The notes under the pieces: generated by a model
The model's input: only the letters and a program-made list of their open reading frames with translations
Told to the model about the DNA's origin: nothing
Database searches by the model: none
Assembly (NCBI RefSeq): GCF_010389155.1
Contig: NC_057763.1
Span: 3,534,649-3,598,648 of the forward strand
Length of the DNA: 64,000 bases
Origin: Erigeron canadensis
Lineage: Eukaryota > Streptophyta > Magnoliopsida > Asterales > Asteraceae
Direction: 5' to 3'
Shown here: piece after piece, positions 21,651 through 33,099 of the stretch
How positions within the stretch are numbered: the first letter of the stretch is position 1
Layout: the number at the start of each line of letters is the position of its first letter
Translations under genes and position numbers: made by a program

Positions 21651-23186
21651 TATACTATAAACATAGATCGATAAAGATGTTGAATGTATTTTACTTAAAT
21701 CTATCTCAATATATTATTGTTTGGTTAATATTTCAAGATAAAGAGTAAAAATGTGTTTTATGAAGTTTAAGAACAACTGTTTAATTTTACCTGGTCAACC
21801 ACTTGGTATTGTTCAAGTTATGTTGATTTCTTTAATAAAAGTTTGGACGTAAACATTTAATAGGTGTAACAAATAACTTTCACCAAATTTTGTGGAAAAG
21901 ATTCATTTTGTCCGCAAAAGAAATAACTTTCACCAAGCCCAAAATTAACGATACCTTTTGGGTAGGCCCAAACTAAAACAATAACCCACGCTTATTATTC
22001 TGCTGAAAACGTTTTATTTATTTTTCTGTTATTTTCATTTTTTTTTAGAGTTTAGGATATGAGATGATGTTCTTTTAACAGAGAGTACACTAGGCTCTGA
22101 GCCTCTATAAAGCAAGATTCGCAATAGAAGTTTAGAACTTTAGAAGCATTGACAACTTTGCGTTCCCTTCGTACGGGAGAGTCAGTCCGTTTTTGTTTAA
22201 TGACATTTTCTATATAAAAGATTAGATTAATTTAATTGACGTGGCAAGTAAATGTTTTAATACAGTAAATCATCATGGTGTGTTTAGTAGTAACTTATCT
22301 CTAAATAATGACGTAACTGAAAAATTCACAAGATATTGCTTTATTAGTTAGATTGTTACTTTTTATATATGTTTTGTTTTATTCATCACATACAAAACTA
22401 ACACTACTTAATTTAGACAGACAATATCTACCTAAACAAATACTTTATGGCAATACTTAAACGATTAAAAAACAAACAAGATTGAGACTGGAATACCGAT
22501 GATGGGATCCGTCACAATCTGGTTTAAGCCGAATTGAAAATGCAATTTACCAAAATGATCCAGATTTATTTTTAATTGGTTTTTCTCTTTTTGTTTGTCT
22601 ACCTCATATCCTGCTTTATTTATACCAAGACTCTTGATCTTCAATCAATATAACAAATTTGAGGATGATTGATATATTTTAGAAAGGAAATGCGCGCTAG
22701 GACTGTATTTAACGTGCATAAAAAAACTTGTACCTTTCATATTAAAAGTCCGCCCCCTGATTTTCATGGTAAATGTACAAACAATTTATGCACCTTAAAC
22801 ATAGTGTTAAGGGTTGTATTTAGCAAATCCCATTTTAGAATAATAACATATTCTTTTGAATTAACTTCCTTCCAAGAATCTTAGTAAATAACATATGGAA
22901 TAAACTAATTCACCAAATTAATTTTAAAAAAAAAAAGAGAGAAAAAAGAAAGTCATATTCGAGGATTTTTTAAAACGAATTTCGAAAGGAATATATATAT
23001 GTTTTTTATTCTTTTTATTCAAATTTATCTGGCTAACCAGTATATTCCGTTATCAAACACTAGCTAGTAGCTAGTATGGTAGTTCATCTATATTTATATC
23101 AATTATTATATAGAAAGGTTTATATGCTAACAAACTTAACCAAACTTCCATCTAACTTTTAACTAAATCCACTTTGTACTCCAGCA
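21651..23186. other. Intergenic
   Basis: No coding region was supported. A patch at 22690-22840 (TTTAACGTGCATAAAAAA...) resembles one at 50570-50640, suggesting an old shared repeat. Otherwise AT-rich. Confidence 0.45.
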
Positions 23187-23426
23187 TTGCCGACCATAAA
23201 ATATTTTGATGTTTATTTGAGAAAATAAAAATCATCTTCAATTTAAGCTTACCTAGCCACTAGCTAACCTTAAAAACTTTTTCTATATTGATATATTAGT
23301 CTTATTGCCGACCATAAAATATTTTGATGTTTATTTGAGAAAATAAAAATCATCTTCAATTTAAGGTTACCTAGCCACTAGCAAACCTTAAAAACTTTTT
23401 CTATATTCATATACTAGTCTTTAGTT
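23187..23426. repeat. Tandem duplication, unit ~120 bp
   Basis: The block starting GCCGACCATAAAATATTTTG occurs at 23187 and again at 23307 with few differences. Confidence 0.85.
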
Positions 23427-23648
23427 AATTTTTTGTTTTGAAAAAGCCTTACTTTTTAACAGCTGAGATATTTAAAACCTACTTATTATGCAAGTTATGT
23501 GGTACTTTGATGTGTAATTGTTTGCCTTGAGAATGGAGGTTTACAACTTTGTTAAATTTTTTTGTTTTGAAAAAGCCTTACTTTTTAGCAGCTGAGATAT
23601 TTGAAACCTACTTATTATGCAAGTCATGTGGTACTGTGATGTGTAATC
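23427..23648. repeat. Second tandem duplication, unit ~125 bp
   Basis: TTTTTGTTTTGAAAAAGCC through GTGGTACTTTGATGTGTAAT appears twice, separated by a short spacer. It lies immediately next to the 120-bp duplication, so two independent duplications sit side by side just left of an hAT element. Confidence 0.85.
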
Positions 23649-23678
23649 TATCCGTCCGATGGACATATGTCTTGTATG

Positions 23679-24355
23679 CAGGGACGGCTCCATAATGGGG
23701 CAGTGTGGGCAACTGCCCCTATTTCAATTTTGGTACAATATAATTTTTTAAAGGTATATTTATAATTTTGTTCTTAAAAAATATAAATAAATAGAAAATA
23801 CATACAAATGTCACCATCGTTGTCATACGCCTCTTCTTTGTTTAGAAGTATGTTACTTATGTTGGAAGCATTAGTTTTGACATAAAATACTCTATTGATA
23901 AAGTAAAAATCTTGAGTTATTTTGATTTTTAATAGAGTTTAAAAAGATAAGTTGAAAAAAGTGTTTTATTTGTTTGAGTTAATGTATCATACATTGATAT
24001 AGCTGTATGTGAAAAATGATATTTTCTTTTCAAATAATTATATAATAGTAATCACAATAGCCAGGTAAAAATTTATGTAGAGGCTAAATTGCATATGATT
24101 TCGATGAACTTATTTTATGTTGTTTAATATAATGCAACCCCTCCTTCTACATATTTGCCAAAATCGCAAAGACCAATGTTTAAGTTCCCATAACTTGCAC
24201 TCACACGAAATTATTTTAAGAGTCCATATTTTCTAATTCTCATGAGAGGTTCAATTTTTTTTTTTTAAATTTTTCCTTCAAAAATGACTCTAATAAATTT
24301 ACCAAGAGACTTTTAAATTTGTCCCCTTACAAAATAAATTATGGCTCCGTCCCTG
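23679..24355. mobile_element. Non-autonomous hAT element, TSD CTTGTATG
   Basis: The TIRs are CAGGGACGGCTCCATAAT at 23679 and the inverse of CAGGGACGGAGCCATAAT ending at 24355 (two mismatches in 18). An exact 8-bp target duplication CTTGTATG flanks it at 23671-23678 and 24356-24363. The CAGGG(A/G)CGGAGCCA end is a known plant hAT terminus. The 677-bp interior is AT-rich and has no transposase. Confidence 0.92.
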
Positions 24356-24451
24356 CTTGTATGTTTCATTTCAATATGTTCTGGGATTTAATGATAAACT
24401 ATAGAATTTTGCATAACTAAATAAATTGATAACAAATAAACAATTACAAGC

Positions 24452-24780
24452 CTAGTACCTATGTAATGTGGCAGCAGTGGCGGAGACGACGATCTAGTGG
24501 TGTAGGTGACGGTATTATTGGTGTTGATAGCGGTGTCAAGTGGTGTAGGTTGATGTAAAGGTGATACTGGAGTATTTAAAGAAATAAGAGCCTAAAGTGT
24601 TAATTATTAAAAATAAGGGTTTAGAGTGTAATTTAATTCATTAAGGGCAATTTTGGAAATATCTAATAACCCTTTCCATAGGGGGTGTTTATTAAGGGCA
24701 ATTTCGTACTTTTGTATGTAACTATTGTGTAACACTTTCTATTTTCAAGGGTGGGGATAATCTTTATAAAGAAGTATAGA
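24452..24780 (-). mobile_element. Non-autonomous Helitron, ~330 bp, minus strand
   Basis: The 5' end on the minus strand is A|TCTATACTTCTTTATAAAG at 24780. The 3' CTAG is at 24452-24455, preceded by a decayed hairpin and a GTGG/GACG-rich sub-terminal zone. The hairpin is mutated and the base after CTAG is not T, so the 3' end is older or altered. Confidence 0.65.
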
Positions 24781-25317
24781 TAAATTAGCATCTTTAAAAA
24801 TATTCACTATCACCATACAAAGATTGAAAAAATATTACATGTTATTAAAAAAAACATAAAAAAATAAATCAAATAAAATATAATCAATGAATAATATAAA
24901 GAAAAACTTTGGTAAAAAAAATACATAAATTATACGTTTGTAAAAATTTACATTTAATCATACTGTGTATCTAAAAAAACAACAAGTATAAAGCATAATT
25001 TGAACTTTTAGCTAAAGGAAAATGTTAACTACAATTAAATCTCATAAATAACTAAAATATCAGATTTGTTTATGCTACATAAAATCAGATCGATTAATAA
25101 TCATCTTGTAAAAAAACCCTATACGATTATACATGAAAGAGTTTTACTTTTAAACAAAGATAACAAAATGTATATCAAAAACTTAAAACACAGTCAAAAT
25201 ATATATAACAACAAACTTTACCCGAATTAAAACCACAATCGTTTTTAGCCAAATTTTCCTTTAATAGTTTATAGTTTTTTGTAAATAAAAAAAGATTGAA
25301 TATCTAGATATTAGATA
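24781..25317. other. Intergenic, strongly AT-rich
   Basis: Nothing recognised. Confidence 0.5.
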
Positions 25318-25560
25318 AAGCAGCATGGTTGAATCAGTGGTAAACACCATGACCTCTGAAGACATAAATCATGGGTTCGATCATGATCTCATGCAAAGAT
25401 AGGAGGATCTTTTCTACCATTTAGGTAAAAAATGGAAGTAGTCTCTCTACTTAGGTAGAGGTAAGGTTTGTTTGCATCTTAACCCCCCGTACACCACCGA
25501 GGTATTGGGGCTCAAAACTCGCAGAAAGCGGCATTGAACAGTTCCTTCTTTTTTTATACT
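25318..25560 (+). mobile_element. tRNA-derived SINE
   Basis: The pol III promoter is visible: A box TGGTTGAATCAGTGG at 25326-25340 and B box GGTTCGATC at 25374-25382, about 33 bp apart. The rest follows the plant SINE layout, with CCACCGAGGTATTGGGGCTC near 25495, CTGAACAGTTCC-like GAACAGTTCC near 25540 and a T-rich 3' end at 25546-25557. Flanking duplications were not identified. The A and B boxes carry small changes, so it is probably inactive. Confidence 0.8.
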
Positions 25561-27571
25561 TACTAAAATTTAAAAAAACTTCATATACTAAAAGAATTAA
25601 TTTGTTTTAGTAGATTATTCAAAAATAATATTGATAGTGATTTTACAGGAATATAAAAAAAAAGAACTAAGCGATAAAAAATGTAGTTTTAATGATCATA
25701 AAATGTAATAGGTTGGATTTTAGATAATATGTTAATAATAACGTTTATATTTAAAAAGATAAATATGAAAACTATAAAAAAAATATATATAAGAAAAGAG
25801 TAGGAGAGATAATATAAACTATAATTTCAATTGTTTTAAAATGTGTCAAGTATACTCTCAATCTTTTCTTTTAATTATTGGATAGATACTTACAATTTAA
25901 TACAGAAATGGTATTCTAACATGTAACATTAAATGAAGCCGATAAATCCTATAAGATGAAAATCTTTATCTTAAAACGATAATAAATATATTGTTTATAT
26001 AATATTTTTGAATATGTGTCTATGTTAGAAAAACCCATTTCTTATTATTTCACATTTTTATATAGTAATTGAATGGATTGTAATCAAAGGGTAGTTTAGA
26101 TCATAAATAGTAATAATACTTTATGCATAGAAAAAAGTTAGGTTCCTTTCAAAATTTCCTTAAAATTATAGGAAATGATAGATCTCCAATAAGATTTAAC
26201 TATCTACAATAATGTATATTTTATACAGTTATACTCTGTATAATATAACATATACAATTGTTGTAAATAACAAAAAAATTTAGTTAGATTTATCATTGCG
26301 CTGAAATTATAGTGGTGATGAGACCATGAGGGACCTTAGGAGCAGAGGTGTAGGGCCACACTTGTGGCTAATTGGTAAGTTTTGGCAAGAAATCAACCAA
26401 TCACAAGCCGTCACGTGTCCAAGTAAAAAAAAGCCAATTTTAGCCAAAAACTTGTCAAATGTGATGCTATAGTGCCGATTATTGTGCCGATTAATCGTGT
26501 ATTAAGGCCTAATTACTAGGTTTAAGTTTGAAGAGGTAAGATTTACCCCTATTAATCGTCGTGCCTTCGGGCGGGGATTAGTAGGGGGTTTTCTCCAATC
26601 GGGTATTTGAAATCGGCATTTTCTACTATGAGGATGCTCTTTAGCGAGGACCGGGTTAAGACAACGTATACTAGACCTCCCGCTGTCGAATCACAACACG
26701 AAGTTTCCAGCGAAATTCATCTAAAAAAAAGTTTAGAGAGACGTACCAACAAATGAAAGAACTGAAACGAGAGTATGTATTTAGATTTTTTGTAAAAGGG
26801 GAAAAAAAAGCAGAAGAGGTACCATACCGAAAATAGTTCCTATACTCTACATCTTTGTCACGTTTGGGAAAACTACGGTTAAAGCACCGAGTGGAATTTA
26901 AGATGTGTAGATTTCAGTTTGATTTCTTGATTGTAACCGTTTCTTTTGCAACTTACATCTCATCTCGCTGGTGGTTTTATTAATACAAATTCTTTTCTGA
27001 GGTTGTAAGTTGCAAACAGAAATCTATGAGATGTGTAGAAATCTATTGATTGTAACCGTATTTTTGTATTGTGATATGTAATTATAATAAAGTTGTATTA
27101 TAATTCCTTAGACTTGGTATCCTAATAAAACTAGAATAGGATAGTCTATATATATGATCAACAAAGCCTTTTCTTAACATGGAAAATACATTGTAAGGTT
27201 TTGAGTTATTTTCCTTTTATAAATAAAATTGGAGAGCTTATTCCATATGTGAGTTGTGAGATAATACAACCCATTGATACATTTAGTTCTGCATGGCAAT
27301 AGTGAGCTGCTCGTATTTTCCTCTCTTTCAAAACTTACTACAATGGCAGTTCCAAATCATCATTCTTTAAAAATAAAATAAAGAATAAGAAAAGTTATTC
27401 TGTTTAAAACAAAAATAATGCATAACTTGCAGTGAAGAAATAAAAACAATGGCGGTGATGATGTGGTTTCCTAGTATGTTATCTAATGGACGAGTGGAAC
27501 CTGTTTACCCTGACAAACTTTGAGTTTCTATAGACATTAGCACGTTTATAGAAAGAAAAAAAACCACCAGC
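25561..27571. other. Intergenic
   Basis: No gene supported. 26280-26650 is less AT-rich (GTGCCGATTATTGTGCCGATTAATCG, GCCTTCGGGCGGGG) and may be an unrecognised element, but I found no termini. Confidence 0.4.
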
Positions 27572-27701
27572 GTATTAATGATATTTCTACAACAACTTTT
27601 AACCATCTATAATAAATACTGCATGGTAGAGTTGTACACTGCATAATAAGTTTTGTATGATTGTTGTAAATGAATAAAACTTGTTGTATGAATATCACTC
27701 C
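27572..27701. mobile_element. MITE, ~130 bp (copy 1)
   Basis: The inverted ends are TTAATGATATTTCTACAACA and the complement of GGAGTGATATTCATACAACA ending at 27701. It has the same terminal design as 28132-28260. A target-site duplication was not resolved. Confidence 0.65.
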
Positions 27702-27927
27702 TCTTAAACTAAAAGTATTAGTGAAAGGACGAAGAATATACAAAATTATTTAGAAAGCATCGAAAAAAAATTCAAATATTTTAGCTTTTCGGACTTGATG
27801 GATGCTTTTTAAAGGGTATTTTGCATAGGTAAGTTGTTGTCAGCACACCACAAATGGTATCGTATTTGTTCACACTTATAGTGAGCGTAAACAAATTAAT
27901 AATTTTGTTATGTTTTTTATGTATAAA

Positions 27928-27953
27928 AATATATATATATATATATATATATA
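27928..27953. repeat. (AT)n microsatellite
   Basis: A simple AT dinucleotide tract. Similar tracts lie near 44540, 47838, 52066, 52290 and 53108. Confidence 0.9.
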
Positions 27954-28131
27954 AAAGTATATAGAAATTTCTCCACACTAAAAAATGTAGAACTAAAAGT
28001 TCACACTTTTTAGTGTGGACTTTCATTATTATTTTGTAACACCTCATTTGTCATATATATTTCTATATATTGTCATAACTATTTTGTAACATCTCATCTG
28101 TCATTTTTGTTTCGTTCCATTAATTTCAAAG

Positions 28132-28260
28132 GGTAGTGATATTCATACAACATAATTTAGTCGTTTACAACAAAAGTATAAATTTTAATACATATAGTAT
28201 AATTGAACTATGCAGAAATTGTTGTAGATGTTTAAATTATGTTGTAGCAATATCATTTCC
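28132..28260. mobile_element. MITE, ~129 bp (copy 2)
   Basis: The ends are GGTAGTGATATTCATACAAC(ATAATTTA) and the inverse of GGAAATGATATTGCTACAAC(ATAATTTA), giving TIRs of about 28 bp. It is related to 27572-27701. Confidence 0.75.
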
Positions 28261-28742
28261 TTCCATTCAATTGTTATGCTAATTTTATTTATTTATTATT
28301 GTTTTTTAATTTGTTTAGTTCTTCTGTATTTGTATCTCGACCAGCTCACCTTAAGTTGTTATAAGAACAATTAATGTAAAATATATTTTGTTTGTGCAGT
28401 ATTAAGCAAAGCATAACTGTTGCAATTGATGTAACAGATGGAGTTTGCCAAAAGAATAGTTGGAACGCACTGGAATTGCTGCTACGGCGGTTGTAAAGGT
28501 TTATTTTCACCGGCCAACCTTTTAAGGATAATAATCTCTAAATTTATTCTTAAAATTTTATTCTTTTTAACTTTATTTATTTATGATGTCATAAAAACTT
28601 TCTTTCTAAAATTTATTACATTTTTATTTTTGTTATTTAAGGTTGTTTTTCTTTAAATTTTTTTTTTATTTTCTTTTAAAAACTCTAATAATATATACAT
28701 GGTAATCATTTCAATAATTTTGCCATAATAGAATTTTAAATT

Positions 28743-28772
28743 ATTCGCATATTATGCGGGTTAATAAGTTAG
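28743..28772 (+). mobile_element. Decayed Helitron 3' terminus
   Basis: The hairpin ATTCGCATATTATGCGGGT is followed by TAATAAG and TTAG-T, where an intact element has CTAG-T. The 5' end was not located. Confidence 0.5.
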
Positions 28773-28865
28773 TTATAAGGTATATTATTTCGAGGTTATG
28801 AGTACCGTTGGACTGCTGCAACTTCAATGACGAAGATATATTTTTATAAAACTTTTATCAATATG

Positions 28866-28894
28866 CCCGGGTTGAACCCGGATTAATAAGCTAG
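28866..28894 (+). mobile_element. Helitron 3' terminus
   Basis: The hairpin CCCGGGTTGAACCCGG, spacer ATTAATAAG and CTAG at 28891-28894 followed by T form an intact-looking 3' end. It lies only about 120 bp after another 3' terminus, so the two ends may belong to nested or adjacent elements. Confidence 0.7.
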
Positions 28895-29649
28895 TAATAA
28901 TAATAATTGCTATTTTTAATGTATATTCATACGCTAATTTTTTAATCTATTAGTATCATTATCATGCATAATTATTTTTCAGTCTATTACTATTATCTGT
29001 ATATTAATTTATCTTTATTCATTTATTGTTCAAATGATAAAGTTTTTTATAACAATAACTATTAAAAAAGAATTTATTTGTGTATAATTCACATAAATTA
29101 TGTGCTGCAATTTATACAAAATATAAATAAAAAAGACCAAATATACCAAAAAAAAAAGTTGGATAGTTTTTATATGATTTAGGTAGATTATTTATAGTGA
29201 GAGTTTTCTTTTATTTTAATTTGAACAACAATATCTACCATCTATATGATAGAGTTCTACAATCTAATTATCATTTTCATGCATTATTTTTTTAAAAATC
29301 TATTACTATCATTTATATTTAATTTATTTTAATTTATCTTTTTATATATATTTGTAAAGTTTTTCAAAATAACCGATAAATAACTTATTTTTATATAAAT
29401 TTACATTAATCATGTACTGCAATTATATTAAAACAATATTAAAAAAAACATAAGAAATCATAAATTTTGAATTGTACTCAATAAAAAAGGGTTTGAATAA
29501 AATAATTCATAGGATTTATAATATAAAGGGCTTAAAATCGACTTAACTCAAACTTAAATGAAAGATGTCATCATCTATATATAAGAGAGTCTTTAATAAA
29601 TTTAATTATACAATAGAAAAACAATGACCATCAGATGAATTTCAATTTT
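28895..29649. repeat. Repeated AT-rich blocks shared with 30020-30490
   Basis: A block with TGTATATTCATACGCTAATTTTT, ATTAGTATCATTATCATGCAT and 'GTGCTGCAATTTATA' recurs near 28918, in part near 29260, and again near 30045. Copies near 29575 and 30490 both end in a TATATAAGAGAGTCTT block that looks like a Helitron 5' end. The region is a mosaic of related Helitron remnants. Confidence 0.5.
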
Positions 29650-29899
29650 TTAAGCACAATATATGTTCAATGCGGTAGTAGTGATTGTGACGGCATTCTG
29701 GTGGTGTCGGCGATAGGTGGTGATGGTGCAACTATTGGTGATTGTGGCGGTGTTGAGTGAGATAAGTTGATATAAATATAATTGACGTTAAGGTAGTGGG
29801 GATATTTTTAAAAAATAAAAGACTAATAGTTAGGGTATAATAGTCATTTCACATATCTCTTTTTTAGCAAGAGGTATAATCTTTTTATAGTAGTATAGA
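29650..29899 (-). mobile_element. Non-autonomous Helitron nested in another, minus strand
   Basis: The 5' end on the minus strand is TCTATACTACTATAAAAAG at 29899. The 3' side has a decayed hairpin in a GTGGTG/GACGG-rich zone. Sequence left of it (29575-29640) and right of it (29905-29990) together matches the stretch 30490-30612, so this element inserted into an older Helitron. Confidence 0.6.
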
Positions 29900-30488
29900 A
29901 ATATAGGTAACGCTTAGATCAAAATGATGATATGATCATTAACTTTATAATTGGTTAAACACATTATTAGTTTTTCAACTTTAAAGTTTAGACAAAATAT
30001 AAATTGAAACTTAAAGGATAAGGATAAGATAATAATAATTGTTATTTTAATGTATATTCATACGCTTATTTTTTAATCTATTAGTATCATTACTATGCAT
30101 AATTACTTTTCAATTTGTTCAAATGGTAAAGTTCTTCAAAACAGTAACCATTAAAAAAGAATTATTTGTGTATAAATTAACATAAACTATGTGCTGTAAT
30201 TTATATAAAAAATAATATAAGTACAAAAAGACCAAATATACAAAAAAAAGTTGTAAAAAACAAACTAACCTATAGCTTAGTAAGAAATAAAAAAGAATAA
30301 GCATTTATGGCTGGGAATCACAATGAAAACTTAAAGTTGATTTTTTAATAAATCATATTAACTTTTCATATAAGTTTTGAATGATAGTTCAGGAGAGTTT
30401 GAATAAAATAGTTCACATAAATTTTAATATGAAAGGTTTTAAATCGAGTTAACTAAACTTAGGTGAGTTAACTAAACTTAGGTGAAAA

Positions 30489-31562
30489 ATTATATAAGAG
30501 AGTCTTACATGGTTACACTACATTAGTTACAATGTTTGATCAAAATGATCGATGATTCATCATTAACTTCAAAATTAGTTAAACACTACATTAGTGTTTC
30601 TATTTTATAATTTAAACAAAATATATCTTTATGTATTTAGATAATTTTAATGTATGATAATAAAATATATACCTAAGGTTTGAAAAGAGTAAAGTTTATA
30701 AATAAAATCAAATTTTTAAATATTGACATTTATGTTATGTGTATATCAATTAAAACTATAATATACATATTTATAACATACAATTTATGGTTGAGTTAAT
30801 TTTAAGCAAGTTAATTTTAAATTACACCAAATCAAACAACTCTAATATTTTTTGATAAATGTTAAAAATATGTACCATGCAATTATAAATGTTGACTTTG
30901 TATGTTAATTTTAAATTTCAAATTTAACCGTTCAATTTGATTACATGAAGATCAATATTTTTAAGGATATATTGATTTTACAACATATAATGGGCTTGAC
31001 TTGTATTATATTCTATATGGTAACAATTATCATAATTATCAGATTAATAAATAAGACAAATATCAATATGTTAGAATATTGATAAAAAAAAAATGTAAAA
31101 AGTAACGAACTATTGAAAACTATATATATTATTCCAAGTATTCGTAAAATATTATAAATAGGACAGTTTATCGTTTTAAAAAAAAATAAAAGGTAATGAA
31201 CTAAAATAAACTAATCTTTTAATCAAATCTATTAATTTTATATTGATTTAAGATTTAAACATAATGATAATATTTGACTTAAAATAGATGTTATTGAAAG
31301 TAATTAAATGTTTTCTATTTATATGAAATAGAGGAATAAGAATATGTTAAAAACAAATATTTTTATGATTTTTCTTATTTAAAACCAGATAGCTCATTTT
31401 ATGTAAAAATCAAATATTTATATATAAAATTTAATATTTATTAAATTATAAAATTTAGTATTTATTAAATTTATTTATTTATATCAAGTAATATGTTGTC
31501 ATAGATAACATGTTATTAATTATATATGTCTACTCACGTAATTACGCGAATCAATAATCTAG
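30489..31562 (+). mobile_element. Helitron remnant, ~1.07 kb
   Basis: The 3' end is ACGTAATTACGCG (decayed hairpin), spacer and CTAG at 31559-31562 followed by T. The 5' end is tentatively the TATATAAGAGAGTCTT block at about 30489. The interior is AT-rich with no coding capacity. Confidence 0.5.
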
Positions 31563-32284
31563 TTTAAGATAAAAAGATATCACAAGAAAGCGAATTAATG
31601 TCGATTTTCTTCCATTCCCATTATCAAATACACTCACTCTAAAACTGTTTCACTTTTCTTTCTAGAAGCATTATTTTCAAAGGGGCAATTTCTTTTTCGC
31701 TTATCTATCTTTTGATGGTATGTGGGCATGGCATATGTAAAGTCAAATTACTACGTGAACACTTACATAAGGTTTTTTGTTAAAATATTATGTGATCACG
31801 ATTGCCTACAAAGAAATCTAGCGAATTGTATTTACTTCTCTGCCTTCTAGAACGTGCGTCTCGAAACTCCAATAATATAGGTTACACAAACTTTATTCTG
31901 CTGTTGTATCATCGTGGAAAGATACGATACTCTATAACTCGAACTTCAACAAATATCTACTAGAGTAAATTACATTTTTCGTCTTTTTAACTTTTTAAGT
32001 TTTACACTTTTCGTCCTTTAAGTGAAAAATTAACAAAAAAAACCCTTAAACTTGCCTTTTTTTTTCTTTCTTTTTTTCCAGTTTTCGTCCTGCGACCAAA
32101 CTCCGTCAGTTGGATGCCGTTAAGATCTCCCACGTGAGAAACACGTGGGGGTATTTTTGTCCGTTCCACTTCTAACGTTCCTTTTCCTTCTTTTAGTTTA
32201 CTTAAATGCTTGTTTTCTCCCCCAATTTTCCTTTTCACAAATTTCACACATACTTTTCTCTTTATATTCTTCCCTCCACCATAG
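31563..32284. other. Upstream flank of the GRF pseudogene
   Basis: The stretch from 31966 (GAGTAAATTACATTTTTCGTC) to 32170 has the look of a MULE-type terminus, with a TTTTCGTCCT run and CCCACGTG...CACGTGGG palindromes near 32130-32150. A partner inverted terminus was not found to the right. T-rich, leader-like sequence precedes the ATG. Confidence 0.4.
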
Positions 32285-32587
32285 ATGTATCCCTCTTCTC
32301 CAAACATGGTGGTTTGTTGTTATTGTGGAAATCCAGCTACTATTCGTTATTCTTGGATTGAAAATAACCCTAGAATACATTTTTATTGTTGTTGTTCTTC
32401 TTCTTCACAAGTAAAATATAAAGCCCTAACTTTATAATTATAAAATCTTTAATTATGCCATATATGCAGGCATCAAGTTGTGGGCTTTTTGGATGAGTTG
32501 ATCCACCTTTGTGTGAAAAGGGCTCGACAAATCATACCCGGCTTGTTAAGGGGAAGAAAAAAAATTGGAAACAACACTAGCAGCTAA
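32285..32587 (+). pseudogene. GRF-type zinc-finger protein, degenerate
   Basis: From ATG 32285 exon 1 reads MYPSSPNMVVCCYCGNPATI, then RYSWIENNPRIHFYCC, to a donor at 32410. After an 59-bp intron, exon 2 from 32470 reads ASSCGLFG, then a TGA where the family has Trp, then VDPPLC. The CxCG...RxSW...NPGRxFxxC...CGFFxWxDPP pattern is the zf-GRF domain, a small Zn-binding module found in DNA-processing proteins and in many plant transposon-associated families. A frame change after VDPPLC restores the conserved IIPGLLRGR stretch. Nonsense plus frameshift make it a pseudogene. The short gene may have been carried by a transposon. Confidence 0.75.
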
Positions 32588-33099
32588 AAAGCAAGAATCC
32601 AAATGCTTGAAGATTGTTTTGTGTTTTTTTTTTCTTTAGTTGTTGCCATATATTCATCTTATGTGTATATGTAGGTTGCAATGTAATGTAATGGTAATTT
32701 TATTGACTTTCAAGAGTAAAAATAGATGTAATGGTAATTTTATTTTGACTTTGAATGTTATATACCATTATCAGTTAATAGAAATTGGTAATATTGTTTT
32801 GATGTCAATTTTGGTTCATTTTCATAACCTGTATAATTTGGTTCATTATTAGTTGATTCACTTTGACTTCCAAAAGTAAAACCTAATAGAGGAAGAAACC
32901 CCCAACTAAATTAATAAGGTTTTTGGTAAAATTATTAATTGGGGTAGAATTATTATCATTTTCTACAATCTATCTTCTAAGTAAATACTATTACTATCAC
33001 TAATTACTAATAAGGTTTTTGGTAGAATTATTCTTGAATTTTGAGGCATTTGCATATATTTTTAAGACATCGATTCTTATTTATCATGAGATATATTAA
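32588..33099. other. Intergenic
   Basis: AT-rich sequence with short internal repeats (GTAATGGTAATTTTATT twice near 32680-32745; AATAAGGTTTTTGGTA twice near 32914-33020). No gene. Confidence 0.5.

Noticed and set aside
25318..25400. Candidate tRNA gene (A and B boxes present)
   Set aside because: No cloverleaf can be drawn; the following sequence and T-rich end are those of a SINE.
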